A model generated the notes under the pieces. That model saw only the letters and a list, made by a program, of their open reading frames with translations. It had not been told where the DNA came from and made no database searches. Source: Gadus chalcogrammus (taxonomy: Eukaryota > Chordata > Actinopteri > Gadiformes > Gadidae). Taken from it: a DNA stretch of 64,000 nt. Positions 1-58,157 of the stretch are shown one piece after another (the first letter of the stretch is position 1; every line of letters begins with the position of its first letter). Where the stretch lies: NCBI RefSeq assembly GCF_026213295.1, contig NC_079413.1:21127884-21191883 (forward strand), given 5' to 3'. A program made the position numbers and the translations under genes.

Positions 1-169
1 CGACCGGTTATTGGCCCACCGTGATGTTCCAGCCAGCGGCCGCCGGGGTTTCTGGGTACACAGGCGGGGGCCTGATGGGGCTTTAAGTCCGGGCTCAGAC
101 AAGAGTGGAGCGCTTAATTCACTGGACAGCCGAGCAAACAGCCGAGACTTAGTGATGGGATAAGGGCCT

Positions 170-174
<5 letters not shown>

Positions 175-247
<73 letters not shown>
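175..247. repeat. (GA)n microsatellite
   Basis: About 36 uninterrupted GA units. Confidence 0.97.
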
Positions 248-249
<2 letters not shown>

Positions 250-549
250 ATCAGGCCGACACGATCCCTGCTACTTTGTACCTCATGTCTCATCAACACT
301 GGGTGAACAGGGTGAACAGGGGTGACGCAAACCACAGGCAGTGCTGGCCTCTTCCCAGAGTGTCTTCCCAGCATGGAGCCATCACGGTCATACTGGTAGG
401 GCCCTGGACGGGGGTTGACTGTGTGCTGCCTCCAGTGTCTTTATAAGACTGGTTCAAGTGCAACACTATTTACTATTAGGTCATCGAGCAGACACTTTGA
501 TCCAGATCAGCATACAGCCATTTGATTTGATCCGTGTCATTAGGCAGCA

Positions 550-895
550 GGTGGTGACAGTGTGGTCATCGGGGTTCGACCCCAGTCATGTTTCCACTGC
601 TGTGAACGTGTACAGCTAACCTCTCACTCCCCCTACGCTCACTGTGGGCGGTAGTTTACCACTTTGTCAGGGCATCCATATTTAGTTGACCTGGTTGATT
701 TGAATCAGGCCAGTAACACGCCGTGTTAAAATACACATAAACGTACATATTTTCCTTTTTACTATCGTATTTACTTTATCTTGTATTGTTGCTGCTACGT
801 TGAGGAGTATGGCTGTTGAGGAACCAAGCCAAATCATTTCCTTCTTGTGCAATAAGATGAATAAAAGCAATTCTGATTCTGATTCAGATAACCAG
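550..895 (+). repeat. Candidate SINE with tRNA-like B box and LINE-type tail
   Basis: A B-box-like GGGGTTCGACCCC lies at 571-583 after a weak A-box region. The block ends in AATAAAAGCAATTCTGATTC followed by further TTCTGA repeats at about 858-890, a tail form common in fish retroposons. The middle is unassigned and the limits are approximate. Confidence 0.35.
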
Positions 896-1662
896 GGAGC
901 AGTTCGTAAACAGCAATTTTTGTTGTAATATGAAAGCTACGAAAAATGCAGTGCAACGGTGTTATGTTGGTTTGTTGTGGTCATGCTAGGTAGGACTATT
1001 GAATGGGAACTGATTAGATCACCTAAATAAATACCGAAGTTCATCCCCTACAGCCGGTGGCCCGAGTTCAACACCATTACAGCGCAGCGAGTTAATTTAG
1101 TGTTTGGATTAAGCGGAGAAAACTTATTAGTAATTTAGTCACAAGCCATCGGCATTCGTCCCATCGAAAGGCCAATGCATTTAGTCTTAACCACAGTTAT
1201 ACACACACACTCCTGCTGACACACAGACACAAAAACAAACACACACAGACACCTACAAACACACACACCCATGCACACCCACACACTCATCCCTGCACAT
1301 GCCCGTCCAAAACACAGACACACATACAGACACATGCACAGATACATAGACGTACACACAGATTTGATGTGTTGTGACAGCCGGGCTACCTGAAGTAGGT
1401 GACTGAGTGCCTCTGTCGGTGGACAGCACACTGGGGGGTGGACCAGGGGATGGTGGTGGTGACGGGGACAGGGCCCTGGAGTTGAGAGATGTGTGTCAGC
1501 GAGAGAGCGTGGCTCTGTGAACAGGGCTGGCATCCTTCAGGGAGGGTTCATGCAGGTGGCGGATGTGGCAGAGGGGTGACAACAGCCACCTGTGGAGTAG
1601 GCTGCTCCAGCACAGCAGGGTCTCACCAGAGACGCCGTCACTGTTACCACGCAGAGATGTAA

Positions 1663-1686
1663 CCCCCCCCCCCCCCCCCCCCCCCC
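1663..1686. repeat. Poly-C tract (24 C)
   Basis: A run of 24 C. Similar C or G runs occur at 10021-10045, 12244-12260, 15521-15536, 32828-32844, 33183-33207, 43327-43350, 44591-44611 and 46406-46419. Confidence 0.95.
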
Positions 1687-2226
1687 TGCTCGTAACTTTG
1701 TTCGGAGAAGGAGAAAGTTGTTACTCTTAGAAACCCTCTGGAGCATAAACGAAAGTACAATTACGAGGCGTACGAGAAGTGGATTTTGACAGCAAGCGGG
1801 TGGGGAAAAAAGGGGGAATATTTCTGAAAGCGTATGCTTCTCGAGCTTCAAGGTTTTTGAAAATGACAGACCATCCATCTGTCATTGCTCGTAGTACACC
1901 AGCTGTCCTAGCACCAGCTAGCTGCCAGTTCAAACTGAGATATTTGTGTCTGTTTGTGCAAACACATTATTTAAAATATGTTTATTGTCGGTGTGACGTC
2001 TGTGTAAGATCACGCTCAAACAATTAGGTTTATTGTTTCTCAATATGAATCATAAAAATATGACTTTGACTCACCAATGATGTCAAACTTTTGGAAACGT
2101 ATGTCAGGCAGAGCAATGGAAGTGTTTAATCGGATGAAAACGACAAAATTTGTTGTTGAATCGATGTTGGTTTTATTAATTCAATCATTCAAGTGGCTGT
2201 CATTGGTATCAGTGAAGGCCTGAGCG

Positions 2227-2403
2227 TTAAGGTCGTCCTGTCGTCCAAACAAACAGACACGGGGCCGTGGCGGACAGGAAGGTTTCCAATGCGTCATGCT
2301 CGGGTTTGAGGTGAAATTCTCCGGAGACAGAACGCAGGAAGCCGAGCCAAGCGGAGTGAGCGATGGCGAGGTCGATCCAGTCAAAGACGCCCTTTAACGC
2401 CAT
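2227..2403 (-). CDS. Unrecognised 58-aa coding-like reading frame
   Basis: The minus-strand ATG at 2403 opens 58 codons to TAA at 2229-2227, and the frame stays open about 10 codons upstream. Codon third positions are mostly C or G, and the peptide looks globular (F-D-W-I-D-L-A-I near the start, P-C-L-F-V-W-T near the end). A minus-strand AATAAA at 2177-2172 lies about 50 bp after the stop, so it could be a terminal exon of a gene to the right on the minus strand or a lone short ORF. I do not recognise the family and no strong splice acceptor is evident. Confidence 0.2.
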   Translation of the reverse strand: MALKGVFDWIDLAIAHSAWLGFLRSVSGEFHLKPEHDALETFLSATAPCLFVWTTGRP

Positions 2404-3169
2404 GTAAACATCTCCTGCACCGCTGGGTCGTCTTCATCGGTCGGACGTGTGTAATGATCATAAATCATTCACCGAAACACAGTCGAGACGCGACGCCGGC
2501 AGAATGTTAATGATGCTGCTGCTGGATCCGATTCAGACCGGAGTCAATGCTAGGAAGGTGGCGGCGGTGTTTCCCGCGACTACCAACGCCTCGTGTTCCA
2601 GTCAGCTATGAGGTCACCGAGGTCCCGACCTCTGACATTTTAGAGCAAAAGAAAATCCCCCCAACCCTGGTTACGGCCCTGGTTCAAGTGTGTTTTCCTT
2701 CAGAAACATCCAGAATCTAAAACGTGTGACTGATGAAACAAGTGCTCTCTCAGCAGAAGCCTGTTGAAAACAATCAGATTTCAATTTGTCGAGGGCAACG
2801 GGGCACTTATTGAACTTCACAATTAGGACGAGTGCCCCACAACAAGCTTCCTCAAACCAAAGTCGACAGAAGTAACCCGCACTGATTCCCGATGCTCAAC
2901 TCAGAGTGCATTTCTTTGACATGTTTAACTATTCTCACAACGGACGAGTCTCAGGAGTTCGAACTGAACTCTGAAGAATCGAGAAAAAGGGCAAACCCAT
3001 TAATCTCTTCTCTTTTTTATTTCCCGGGGATCTTCTTCTGTTCCGACAGTCGTTGGAGACGGCACTGGAGACCTGATCGTGCCGAGGAGGGGTTCTGCAA
3101 ACGGACAAGTTCTGCCGTCTGTGGCCTGAATGTCAATGATGTCGTCGGGACAGCCGAGAACGGGACTCT

Positions 3170-3222
3170 CCACCACCACCACCACCACCACCACCAGCCC
3201 CACCACCACCACCTCCTCCTCC
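3170..3222. repeat. (CCA)n tract
   Basis: An interrupted CCA/CAC trinucleotide repeat. A similar (ACC)n block is at 32427-32476. Confidence 0.9.
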
Positions 3223-4067
3223 TTCGGAAGCCAGTGACCTTAATCCTGTTCTCCTCCACACTTCCACAGCGAGCCCTGCTTTGTGCTAACGAGCCACTCA
3301 GCGGCGAGGCATTATGGGAGAGAAATTTCATTACGGGAAAGAAAGAACCCACATCGGTCATCGAGGGGGGGGGGGGGAGTGGGAGTTTCACCTCCCCGAC
3401 GTTCGGTTTGAAATGTCCCTGAAACGTTGGGGAGGAACGGACCAGGGTGTTAAGTATGAGCTGGGAGAGGCATTGTGTTACCTGTGTAACCTTGTTTCAT
3501 TCTTCTTGCTCCCGCGGTAAGTGCCGGCGTCGGTAGAAAACAGAAGCTGGTTAATGTGTGTCCCTTCTTGTTAGCGGGCCCGTCTGCTGCCAACTGCCAT
3601 TAACACCAGAGTGTTACCACGACGATTACAGGCCCTCATGGGGCCCGGTGTACGGGTGTAGTGGGGACTCAGTAAACACAGGCTAATAGTTAGCCTGTAG
3701 CTTGGAAATGAATCCACTCTAATGCTTTCCCCCGTCGGGCCCAAAGGAGCATTTAAACCCGTCTCATCCTTTTCTTTCCATTGACAATGTCTGTGCTCCC
3801 TCAATCACGACATATTTATTTAATTCTCCTTTATAGTCTGACTACTTCAGCTTGGGGCTAGTTGGGAGCACAGAGAGTGTCACCCTGTGAGAACAGATGC
3901 TGTTTTTTTACAAGGTAGCAAATCAACGCCACCTACTGAACTACATTAAACACACTTCCACAGAAATAAAGCCCTGCGCCATGGAAGACACAGACTATTT
4001 CTGATTCTAGCCTCATTCTGAACCAATTCAAACAGTTAGGTCAGAGCAGAAGACTTGACCTCTCATG

Positions 4068-4440
4068 AATGGGCTGCATTTATACAGCGCTTTTCTAACC
4101 TGTGGCCAATCAAATCACAAACAACTAACGATCACCCGTTCATACACGCAGTGACTAAAGTTCACCCATTCATAGACACAAACCGTGACTAACGTTCACC
4201 CATTCATACAGACGAGGGCCCGGTATCAAACCAAACGTTTTTCTTCTATTAATTTAACATGTATAACACATACAGAGGCCGGTTCATACAGTGAAAACAC
4301 CACCTGGTAACCAACATGGTTTGGTTAAAGTACCATAGATATTTATTTAGGCAAAGGACCTAGGGAGCCAGGAATCGAACTAGCAACCTCCCAGTTACCA
4401 GATGATGACCTGACCCGTCTCGCCAACATTACTGTTGGCT
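4068..4440 (-). repeat. Degenerate tRNA-headed SINE (family B)
   Basis: The left end resembles the GCGCTATATAAATGCAGCCC-type tail in reverse. The right end has a tRNA-like head in reverse (GGAATCGAACTAGCAACCTCC). About three 35-bp copies of TTCACCCATTCATAxA(C/G)A occur at 4127-4212. It is diverged and enlarged. Confidence 0.4.
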
Positions 4441-6439
4441 TGATGCAACATTTGACTTGTAGTAAAATTTTGTAATTTTGGAATCCCACCGGGCCTAAAG
4501 GGTTCATCCCAGTACACCTAACACAAATGTCCTCCTTGACTCCTAAATCCCAGCTCTCTGCAAACCCTCAAAAATAAAGTAAGCTGTAGAGTTTTTTTCA
4601 AACATTTCCAATTATACTTCCTCACACAGTTGACCCTGTTAAATTGAAACTGAGAAGAGGTTTGCCTTACAAGAGACAACGTTTTTTTTTTTCGTTTTTT
4701 TTCTTAAATAACCAACTACACAAAGTCACTCCTTAATAAATAAAAAATATTATACACTTAAGGAAGAGGCCAGGGGGAAGGGGATCTGGCCGGGAAGGAA
4801 ATGGGGAAGTGATGAAATACTACGACATCAAGACAGCGGTTCAGAACATCCTGGCCGAGTGCTGACATGCTGACTGATGTTTCCATGAGTTAATTAGAGC
4901 CGTCCTGCTAAGAAGACCAAGCCTGCCCAGCCTCACCACTGGCCTACTTTCATGCTATTAAAGACATTTACCAAACGGGAAATGTAGGACACGACGAAGT
5001 AATGTACGTACGGTGGTGACCGACTCTCAAATGATGACGAATAGCCGTAGTTTTACACAATAATTTGAGTGTTTATAAAAAATTAAATAGAATATGGGAC
5101 CTTTTCAACGTCAGGGTTTTATTATTGACATTTTTCCCAATGCATTGAAAACCAGAATACATGTGCTTGGACATTAAATGTAGAACCACATGAAGGTGAA
5201 ATAGCTGTAAACAAAGAAATGCAAAGACGAACATAGCTCGATAGCATACAAAATCACAGAAAACAAACGCATGAAACGATCAATAAATAAACAGGATTTC
5301 CTCGCCTTCAGAAAGGGAGGCTGATTGTCAAGGTAACAGAAATGGCTTCTGAACAGGTGCTGAGTGGGAAGCCATTTTGGAAAGGAAAAAGGAGAACTCA
5401 GGGAAAAACAGGAAAGACGGTGAGCTGCTCAAGACAATGAAAGGCAAATTTAGCAAGTTTTTCTACTCGTAGAAGAGCAACAAGAACCCAATTTTCAACG
5501 CCAACTCATTCTTTCCCACAAATGCAAAAAATGAATGAATGAATTGTATTTGAGAGTGCATTTTCCTTTACTGACTCAAGTTTGGCCATTGATGAACTGA
5601 TCTGCGCACTACCACACTAACCACTTACACCCAGGATAACCTGAATTCATCCGGTGAACACAAAGCCAGAAGAACGGATAATCAAACGGGTGAGTGAATG
5701 CATTGCTCAGGTCAAAAGACGGGCCAGAGTAACAGATTTTAACAGACACTGCTACTGTAATACAAAAGGCCACATTTAACATCACTGGCATCAGCATCAA
5801 ACATACAATACAGATACGACGGGATAACCACACTCAACGCTGTACAATAGAGGGGAAACAAATCGGTAAAAAAAGTGCCCAGGATTCAACTTGTTAGACA
5901 GTAATTAGCAGCCATCCACCACCGAAAACGGCTACCTGGCTTCACGTTTTCGACGTAGGAAGTGCTAAACTCGCATGTTGCTCAACATGCCAGTTTCAAA
6001 AAGGAATATTGAACAAGTTTAATGTTTTGTCAGCAGTTATACAATGTTGTAGTATTTAAAACGTAAAATATAAATACCCAAGTAAATTGTGTGCAAACCA
6101 CCGCAAAAAATGCTAAATTGTATTGACAGAGTTCCCTTATTCACAATTAGGTGGCCCACAGCTACGAGGCTAAATAGCCACTTGTCGTCGTAATAATTAT
6201 TATTATTATTGTAAGGAAAATAGCAACTTAGGTTTGCATATTGAGCCATACCATCAAGTAAGCTTCAACGCAGTTAGCTAAGCGAGTAAGCATGTAAAAA
6301 TGAATGAGAGCTACACAATCCAATGAGCTACAACACAGGCTACTACATTGCAACATCATAAGCTAAAGCCCATAAGTCAACACAGTTAACTTGCCAATAT
6401 ACAGTTAGCTAACTAACATACAGTTAGCTGACCAATGTA

Positions 6440-6790
6440 CCATTAGCCACGCGACATGATGGGCTACAGCTCAGACAGTCCTCTTCTCCAGCTCTCGTTT
6501 ACCAGCGGTAGGTACCAAGCCACCGGTGGATGTTCACAGCGAAGCTTACCCGAGGATAATGGCTACGATGCAGACTCAAACACCAGGGCAGAAGATAGAC
6601 AGATTAAACACTGACAAGAGTTGAGAGCCTCGACACAGCAGTAGTGACACCACATCACCGGCCTCGAGTAGCGCAGGAACAAGACGTAAATAAAACCCAC
6701 GTCTGGGTGAAGGTACTGAAAAGGCAGCTGACAAAATGCTGATATATCTCTCTCCCGGGAAATATCCATCCTAGCAACCGGGTCGGTAAT
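6440..6790 (-). promoter_or_regulatory. Possible promoter and leader exon of an unseen minus-strand gene
   Basis: This block is richer in CpG than its flanks, has a GTTGCTAGG RFX-type half site near 6773 (minus) and a consensus donor (CTCGG|gtaagc) on the minus strand near 6551. No coding exon to the left could be matched to it, so this is speculative. Confidence 0.18.
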
Positions 6791-7028
6791 AAACGAAAAT
6801 ACGAAGACACCTACTGACTGGGCAGAGTAGTCTAGCCTTTGCCAGCTGCATTCCTCAACTCACCTCAAGGTCAAAGGTCAGATGTCACCTTGGACAGGTG
6901 ACTCAGCCGTTTGGTCTGTTGGAGTCTAGGAGACGGACGGCTGAGCGAGGATTCGTAAGCGGGTTTAGGGGATGAGGCCCGTGCGCTGTGTGTGAACGAC
7001 AGACACACGTGTAGAGAAGAGGCGTAAG

Positions 7029-7345
7029 AGACGGGACACGTCCCAGAGACGGGACATGTCCCAGCAGAGACGGGACACGTCCCAGAGACGGGACATGTCC
7101 CAGCAGAGACGGGACACGTCCCAGAGACGGGACATGTCCCAGCAGAGACGGGACATGTCCCAGCAGAGACGGGACACGTCCCAGCAGAGACGGGACACGT
7201 CCCAGAGACGGGACATGTCCCAGCAGAGACGGGACATGTCCCAGCAGAGACGGGACATGTCCCAGCAGAGACGGGACACGTCCCAGAGACGGGACATGTC
7301 CCAGCAGAGACGGGACATGTCCCAGCAGAGACGGGACACGTCCCA
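7029..7345. repeat. Minisatellite of 16 palindromic p53-half-site-like units
   Basis: Sixteen copies of GGGACAYGTCCC are separated by AGAGAC (15-bp period) or AGCAGAGAC (18-bp period). Nine copies are GGGACATGTCCC, a perfect palindrome containing GGACATGTCC, which fits RRRCWWGYYY at 10 of 10 positions. Seven copies have CACG in the centre. It lies about 600 bp past the TMEM104 stop. All frames are open through it, which produces spurious reading frames on both strands. Confidence 0.95.
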
Positions 7346-7525
7346 ACCTGCCGAGAGCAGGAGGCAAGCGAGTGTGCTGCATGCATACGAGTTGTGTAGA
7401 TGTGTGTGTGCGTGTGTGTGTGTGTGTGTGATAGAGCCGCTACTCCGGTCAATGAAGAAGACAGAACACAGAATGTCAGCGAGCAATAAAAGCGAGATTA
7501 TCCCTGATTGCTAAATTTAGTATTT

Positions 7526-7969
7526 TTTATTTTTTATTACAGTTCATTTCTAGTTAAGATGCGTGAGGTCCTTCCCACGGCAGAGTCGTGTTCCCTCCCC
7601 TACGAGCAAGGCAGGGCAGAAGTTACGGAGGAGGGCCCGAGTTGTGCCGAACTCAGAACTTAAGTGGCAACTTAAGCTGCTAACAGATGTTATGCTCAAT
7701 CTCCCTTCTTGACCCGATTGCTTTTTTCCCTTTTTTTTAGTTCAGTTCCAGCATCCAACACCGCGGTACCTTTGGTCCCTCTCAACACGTCTGTGATAAA
7801 GTAATCTCCAGCTGATTGAATTTACACGCAATTAAAGTCCTTGCTTTAAAAAAAAAAAAAAAAGGCACATCCTGTTACACTCTGTAGCAGGTCAGTCCCG
7901 TAAGGTAAGGCCGCGGGTTCGAGAATCAAACCGAATCGACAGTAACCCCTCCTTCCTCCCCGCCCCTCC
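7526..7969 (-). other. tmem104: Probable TMEM104 3' UTR with polyadenylation signals
   Basis: Two minus-strand AATAAA hexamers lie at 7531-7526 and 7538-7533, about 430 bp after the stop. A run of 16 T on the coding strand (A run on plus at 7849-7864) lies inside. That this is the used 3' end is inferred; no transcript evidence is available. Confidence 0.45.
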
Positions 7970-55251
<47,282 letters not shown>

Positions 55252-55276
55252 GGTTCACCTCGTACGAGATCACTGC

Positions 55277-55602
55277 CTGTCAGGGACAATACTTTACAAT
55301 ACAGTACCATGCATCTATAAACTGACATGCACATTAACACATGCACACTTGTTCCCTGATATCGCCTTCGAGGTGAACACTTGTTGTTGTCATGTTAAAT
55401 ACATGATGTGTCAGGATGTAAACATCAATATCAGCCAATAGATGCCACGTATGAGTTTGACGACCAGCAACAGCCTCTGTGGATCCGAGTGCATGTCACT
55501 CCATTGACATTGACGTTTGTCTCCATAATGTAGACAAACGAACTCGGCAAGACATACAGTAGTCGCCCGACATTTGGACACAATAATAAAAAAATCCTCA
55601 CC
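55277..55602 (-). other. tmem104: TMEM104 5' UTR intron and end of leader exon
   Basis: On the minus strand a good donor (GTGAG|gtgagg) lies at 55602-55601 and pairs with the acceptor at 55278-55277, just before the start-codon exon. This implies a non-coding leader exon ending at 55602 and starting somewhere in 55.6-56.1 kb. The splice sites are visible; their use is inferred. Confidence 0.45.
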
Positions 55603-56614
55603 TCACTTTTAATCACTTCCAGTTGGGCTTGCTAGCTGCGATGCTAACAGGATGCTAGCAGGATGCTCCTGGTTTGTCTAGGAGGAAGCCAACCTAGAGA
55701 GCTAGCCTACTCAACACAGCCCGAGGCGACATCGTTTAAGTGTCGTTTGAGGATGGAGTATTGAAACGAAAGCCATACGTCAGTAGTTTAGAGTCCCACG
55801 GGTGTCCAGTAATTGTAATAACACCCAGTAAAGTTAGCTGTCAAATGCAAAGATGTTCAAAAAGCATGGGGTCCTTCAGGTGTTCACTCATGCATCGACC
55901 TTGCGGCGGCCGATGCGAATACACCTCTCTTCAAACTGGATTATTCTTATCCGTGGAAAACTTATGATTCCTCTTCGGGTACTTTTTGTTTAATTATTTG
56001 TTCTCTGATGGCAAGTCACTGAATCAAAAGAGTTTTAAATGCTGATCAACGTGAAGCTCCGCCCGCACAAGTTACAACTGGACGATAAAGCGACTCTCCC
56101 TCCTTCTCAGCGTTGGTCATGTGACCACCAGAGCAGCAATATTTACATTCCAAATAAATATTACAAATATTTTAAATTTTAGAATATTATGCATTTTTCC
56201 GTTACGTAAAATAAATGCGTAGCTTGGATGTTAAATAAAAAATATTTATGTATTGTTTTGGTCAAAGTCAATAAGAAGGCCCATTTATTTATGAACTTTC
56301 TGGACTTTTATTTGTTGTTGCGTTATGTCTGGTCCCAATCTGATATCAGCAGAATGCATTACACCTATGCTTCGTTAAAACGTACACGTATCGTCTGTTT
56401 GAATAATACCGTAACAATGTAGGCAACAGAGTTTGGCCACAGTGAGCCTTTCCGCTCTAAAGTCCAGGATGCGAAGAAGAAGGAATCGTTCAGCGGATGG
56501 ATTGGAAAGAAGTTCTTTTTTAAACCCTTGGATCGCCTTGATCCGGAACGATCATAGCCGGGAACGTATTTGTTTTGGATAACTGTAGTAGAGACACTTG
56601 CAATAATTACAGAG
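55603..56614. promoter_or_regulatory. Shared TMEM104/TMEM220 promoter region
   Basis: The two genes start head-to-head across about 1 kb. Visible elements: a GC-box-like CTCCGCCC at about 56054, a symmetrical E-box/M-box GGTCATGTGACC at 56115-56126, and an ETS-type CCGGAA at about 56543. No TATA box is evident near either start. A stretch at 56140-56260 is AT-rich. Transcription starts cannot be placed from sequence. Confidence 0.5.
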
Positions 56615-56719
56615 ATGAACGGAGACTGCAGAGGGATCACCAACAAATGTATTTTGGTTTTGTGGCAAGTTTGCAATGTGTGCATGTCTGTATTTTTCGC
56701 TCTTGCAGCCTATGTACAG
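56615..56719 (+). CDS. tmem220: TMEM220 coding exon 1
   Basis: 105 bp, residues 1-35, ending A-L-A-A-Y-V-Q, which matches the human A-L-A-A-L-V-Q. The donor is CAG|gtgagt. It contains the first membrane segment. Confidence 0.9.
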
Positions 56720-58066
56720 GTGAGTGGTTCTGGCTCCACAGTGCCTTGTTGTGTCGGACTTTCGATTGACATTAATATTTAATTTTCCTTTTATATAGAT
56801 CAATGATCCCGACGCAGGGCTGTGGATGGTAAGACCGTTGTTAGGCTTTGAAAATCTGCAAATCACATTCAATCAACGTTTTCGTTTACAAGATGGCTCT
56901 TTTCAGGTTGGATACGCCGTTCCTGCAACTCTTTGTATAACTATCGGGCTGAAACCCCAGGTGACAGGTAAAGAAACAACTCACAGTGATCTATTATTAT
57001 TATTAGTTGACAAGAGTTGACTTAGTACAAAGTCCTTCAATCCTCGAAACGACCCAGTGACAGTGAGGGAGGTATCCATGCCAAAAGCGCCATCAAGTGG
57101 CCAAAAAGCTTTCACTGCACATTATGTTAAACATTCAGTTCAATCCGTTTGACTCTAACAGAGGTCAACTGTTCTTCTTCTAACCAATAATATTGTAATG
57201 ACAATATTCTCGATCATTTTCAGAATGGTTGGCGTGGAGGAAGATTGCTGATCTCCACGTGATGGTTTCGACCGCCGTGCTGGGCATGTTGGGCTGGACC
57301 TTATATAGAGAACGCATCACCAATTTGTTCCAGCAAGAGGAGGGGAGGTGTGTTATGTTGCATTGATTTCTATCGACCCCTGAGTTTAAACGGGGGACCT
57401 GTGGTATTAGTATAGGGCATCGTGGCAGAACTGTCTTCATGTAATAGCATAGAATAGTATGTAGGAGGACTACCCTGCAGAATACAGCCCATAATAATGT
57501 CTCTCATTAACAAACACATGAAGAATAAAATCTCCAATTCTTGCATCAGATACATACTTATTTCTATACAACTACAACTTATTAAACACTAGCATTCTGC
57601 CTCATCTTTTATTTTAGGGATGTTCTAGAAAATAAGACTCTTACATCATAATTGATGCATGTCTTTCAAACAGTGTTATTCTGGAGCCTTGTCTTAATAG
57701 GTACGCATGAGGCTGATATTTTTAATAGCGAACCCTGCTGTTGTTATAACCACTTTTTTTCCCTCTTTTTTCCCTCTAGAGAATTTTCCGGACTAGTGCT
57801 GACTGTAATCTGGCTTCTGTTGTGTCGCCACTCCGGAAGGTTGGGTAGATATTTCCTGATTAATTTAAAACAGAACAATTTATATTTTTCTTTTTAACTG
57901 AATGTTGCTTTTACGATTGTGTGTTCTCACCAGAGGGCCTGTTGGAATTCTGCGAGTGTCCACTGCCACAGCCATCACAGTCTTCCCCTTTGTAGCGTGG
58001 ATGTACTACTACCACAACAAGGAGCTCACAGCCAACTGGCCCTCGCACTGTCAGACGGCCATCTAG
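56615..58066 (+). CDS. tmem220: TMEM220, four-helix transmembrane protein (whole coding span, 6 exons)
   Basis: Six exons join to 513 bp, 170 aa plus stop (human 160 aa), all GT-AG and in phase. The start ATG at 56615 is the first in frame; upstream in-frame sequence has no ATG. Hydrophobic segments lie at about residues 13-34, 46-62, 76-93, 108-122 and 129-150, with family sequences N-D-P-D-A (37-41), E-E-G-R-E-F-S-G-L-V (104-113) and a C-terminal W-P-S-H-C-Q-T-A-I. The biochemical role is unknown; it is a TMEM220-family membrane protein. It is divergent to TMEM104 and in tandem with SCO1. An ATTAAA polyadenylation signal at 58152-58157 follows the stop by 86 bp. Confidence 0.93.
56799..56828 (+). 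CDS. tmem220: TMEM220 coding exon 2 (30-bp microexon)
   Basis: Only 30 bp, phase 0 at both ends, encoding I-N-D-P-D-A-G-L-W-M. The human protein has V-N-D-P-D-A-E-V-W-V here, so the microexon is real. The acceptor is tatatag and the donor ATG|gtaaga. Confidence 0.88.
56907..56967 (+). CDS. tmem220: TMEM220 coding exon 3
   Basis: 61 bp, residues 46-65 plus one base, a hydrophobic helix ending G-L-K-P-Q-V-T. The acceptor is ttttcag and the donor G|gtaaag. Confidence 0.9.
57224..57347 (+). CDS. tmem220: TMEM220 coding exon 4
   Basis: 124 bp, residues 66-106 plus two bases. It encodes a helix and the loop ending Q-E-E-G. The acceptor is ttttcag and the donor AG|gtgtgt. Confidence 0.92.
57780..57839 (+). 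CDS. tmem220: TMEM220 coding exon 5
   Basis: 60 bp, residues 107-126 plus two bases (E-F-S-G-L-V-L-T-V-I-W-L-L-L-C). The acceptor sits behind a long pyrimidine tract (tccctctag). The donor AG|gttggg is weak. Confidence 0.9.
57934..58066 (+). CDS. tmem220: TMEM220 terminal coding exon 6
   Basis: 133 bp, residues 127-170 and TAG. It encodes the last helix and the conserved C terminus W-P-S-H-C-Q-T-A-I (human W-P-T-H-C-K-T-V-I). The acceptor is tcaccag. Confidence 0.93.
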
Positions 58067-58151
58067 AGCCCACCTCCCTGCCTGTTTACTTTTTAGATAA
58101 TATACGACTCTTAATCAAGGCGATCATGCACTTTCAAAACAACATTGGGAC

Positions 58152-58157
58152 ATTAAA
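58152..58157 (+). terminator. tmem220: TMEM220 polyadenylation signal (ATTAAA)
   Basis: ATTAAA lies 86 bp after the TMEM220 stop and well before the SCO1 start. It is followed by T-rich sequence within about 30 bp. Confidence 0.5.

Larger units (their letters stand above)
1..7525. other. Left intergenic flank, no confident gene
   Basis: This region lies beyond the TMEM104 3' end. It holds simple repeats (GA at 175-247, degenerate CA at 1201-1350, 24 C at 1663-1686, CCA at 3170-3222), SINE-like pieces (550-895, 4068-4440), one coding-like small reading frame (2227-2403), a promoter-like patch at 6440-6790 and the 7029-7345 minisatellite. I saw no multi-exon gene. Confidence 0.5.

Noticed and set aside
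2892..3422. 176-codon frame with a His run
   Set aside because: The His run is the (CCA)n repeat; the rest resembles no protein I know and has no splice or promoter context.
6871..7514. Long repetitive reading frames on both strands (Arg/Asp/Ser/Gln or Cys/Pro/Val repeats)
   Set aside because: They arise because the 15/18-bp minisatellite has no stop in most frames; there is no start context, domain or non-repeat conserved part.
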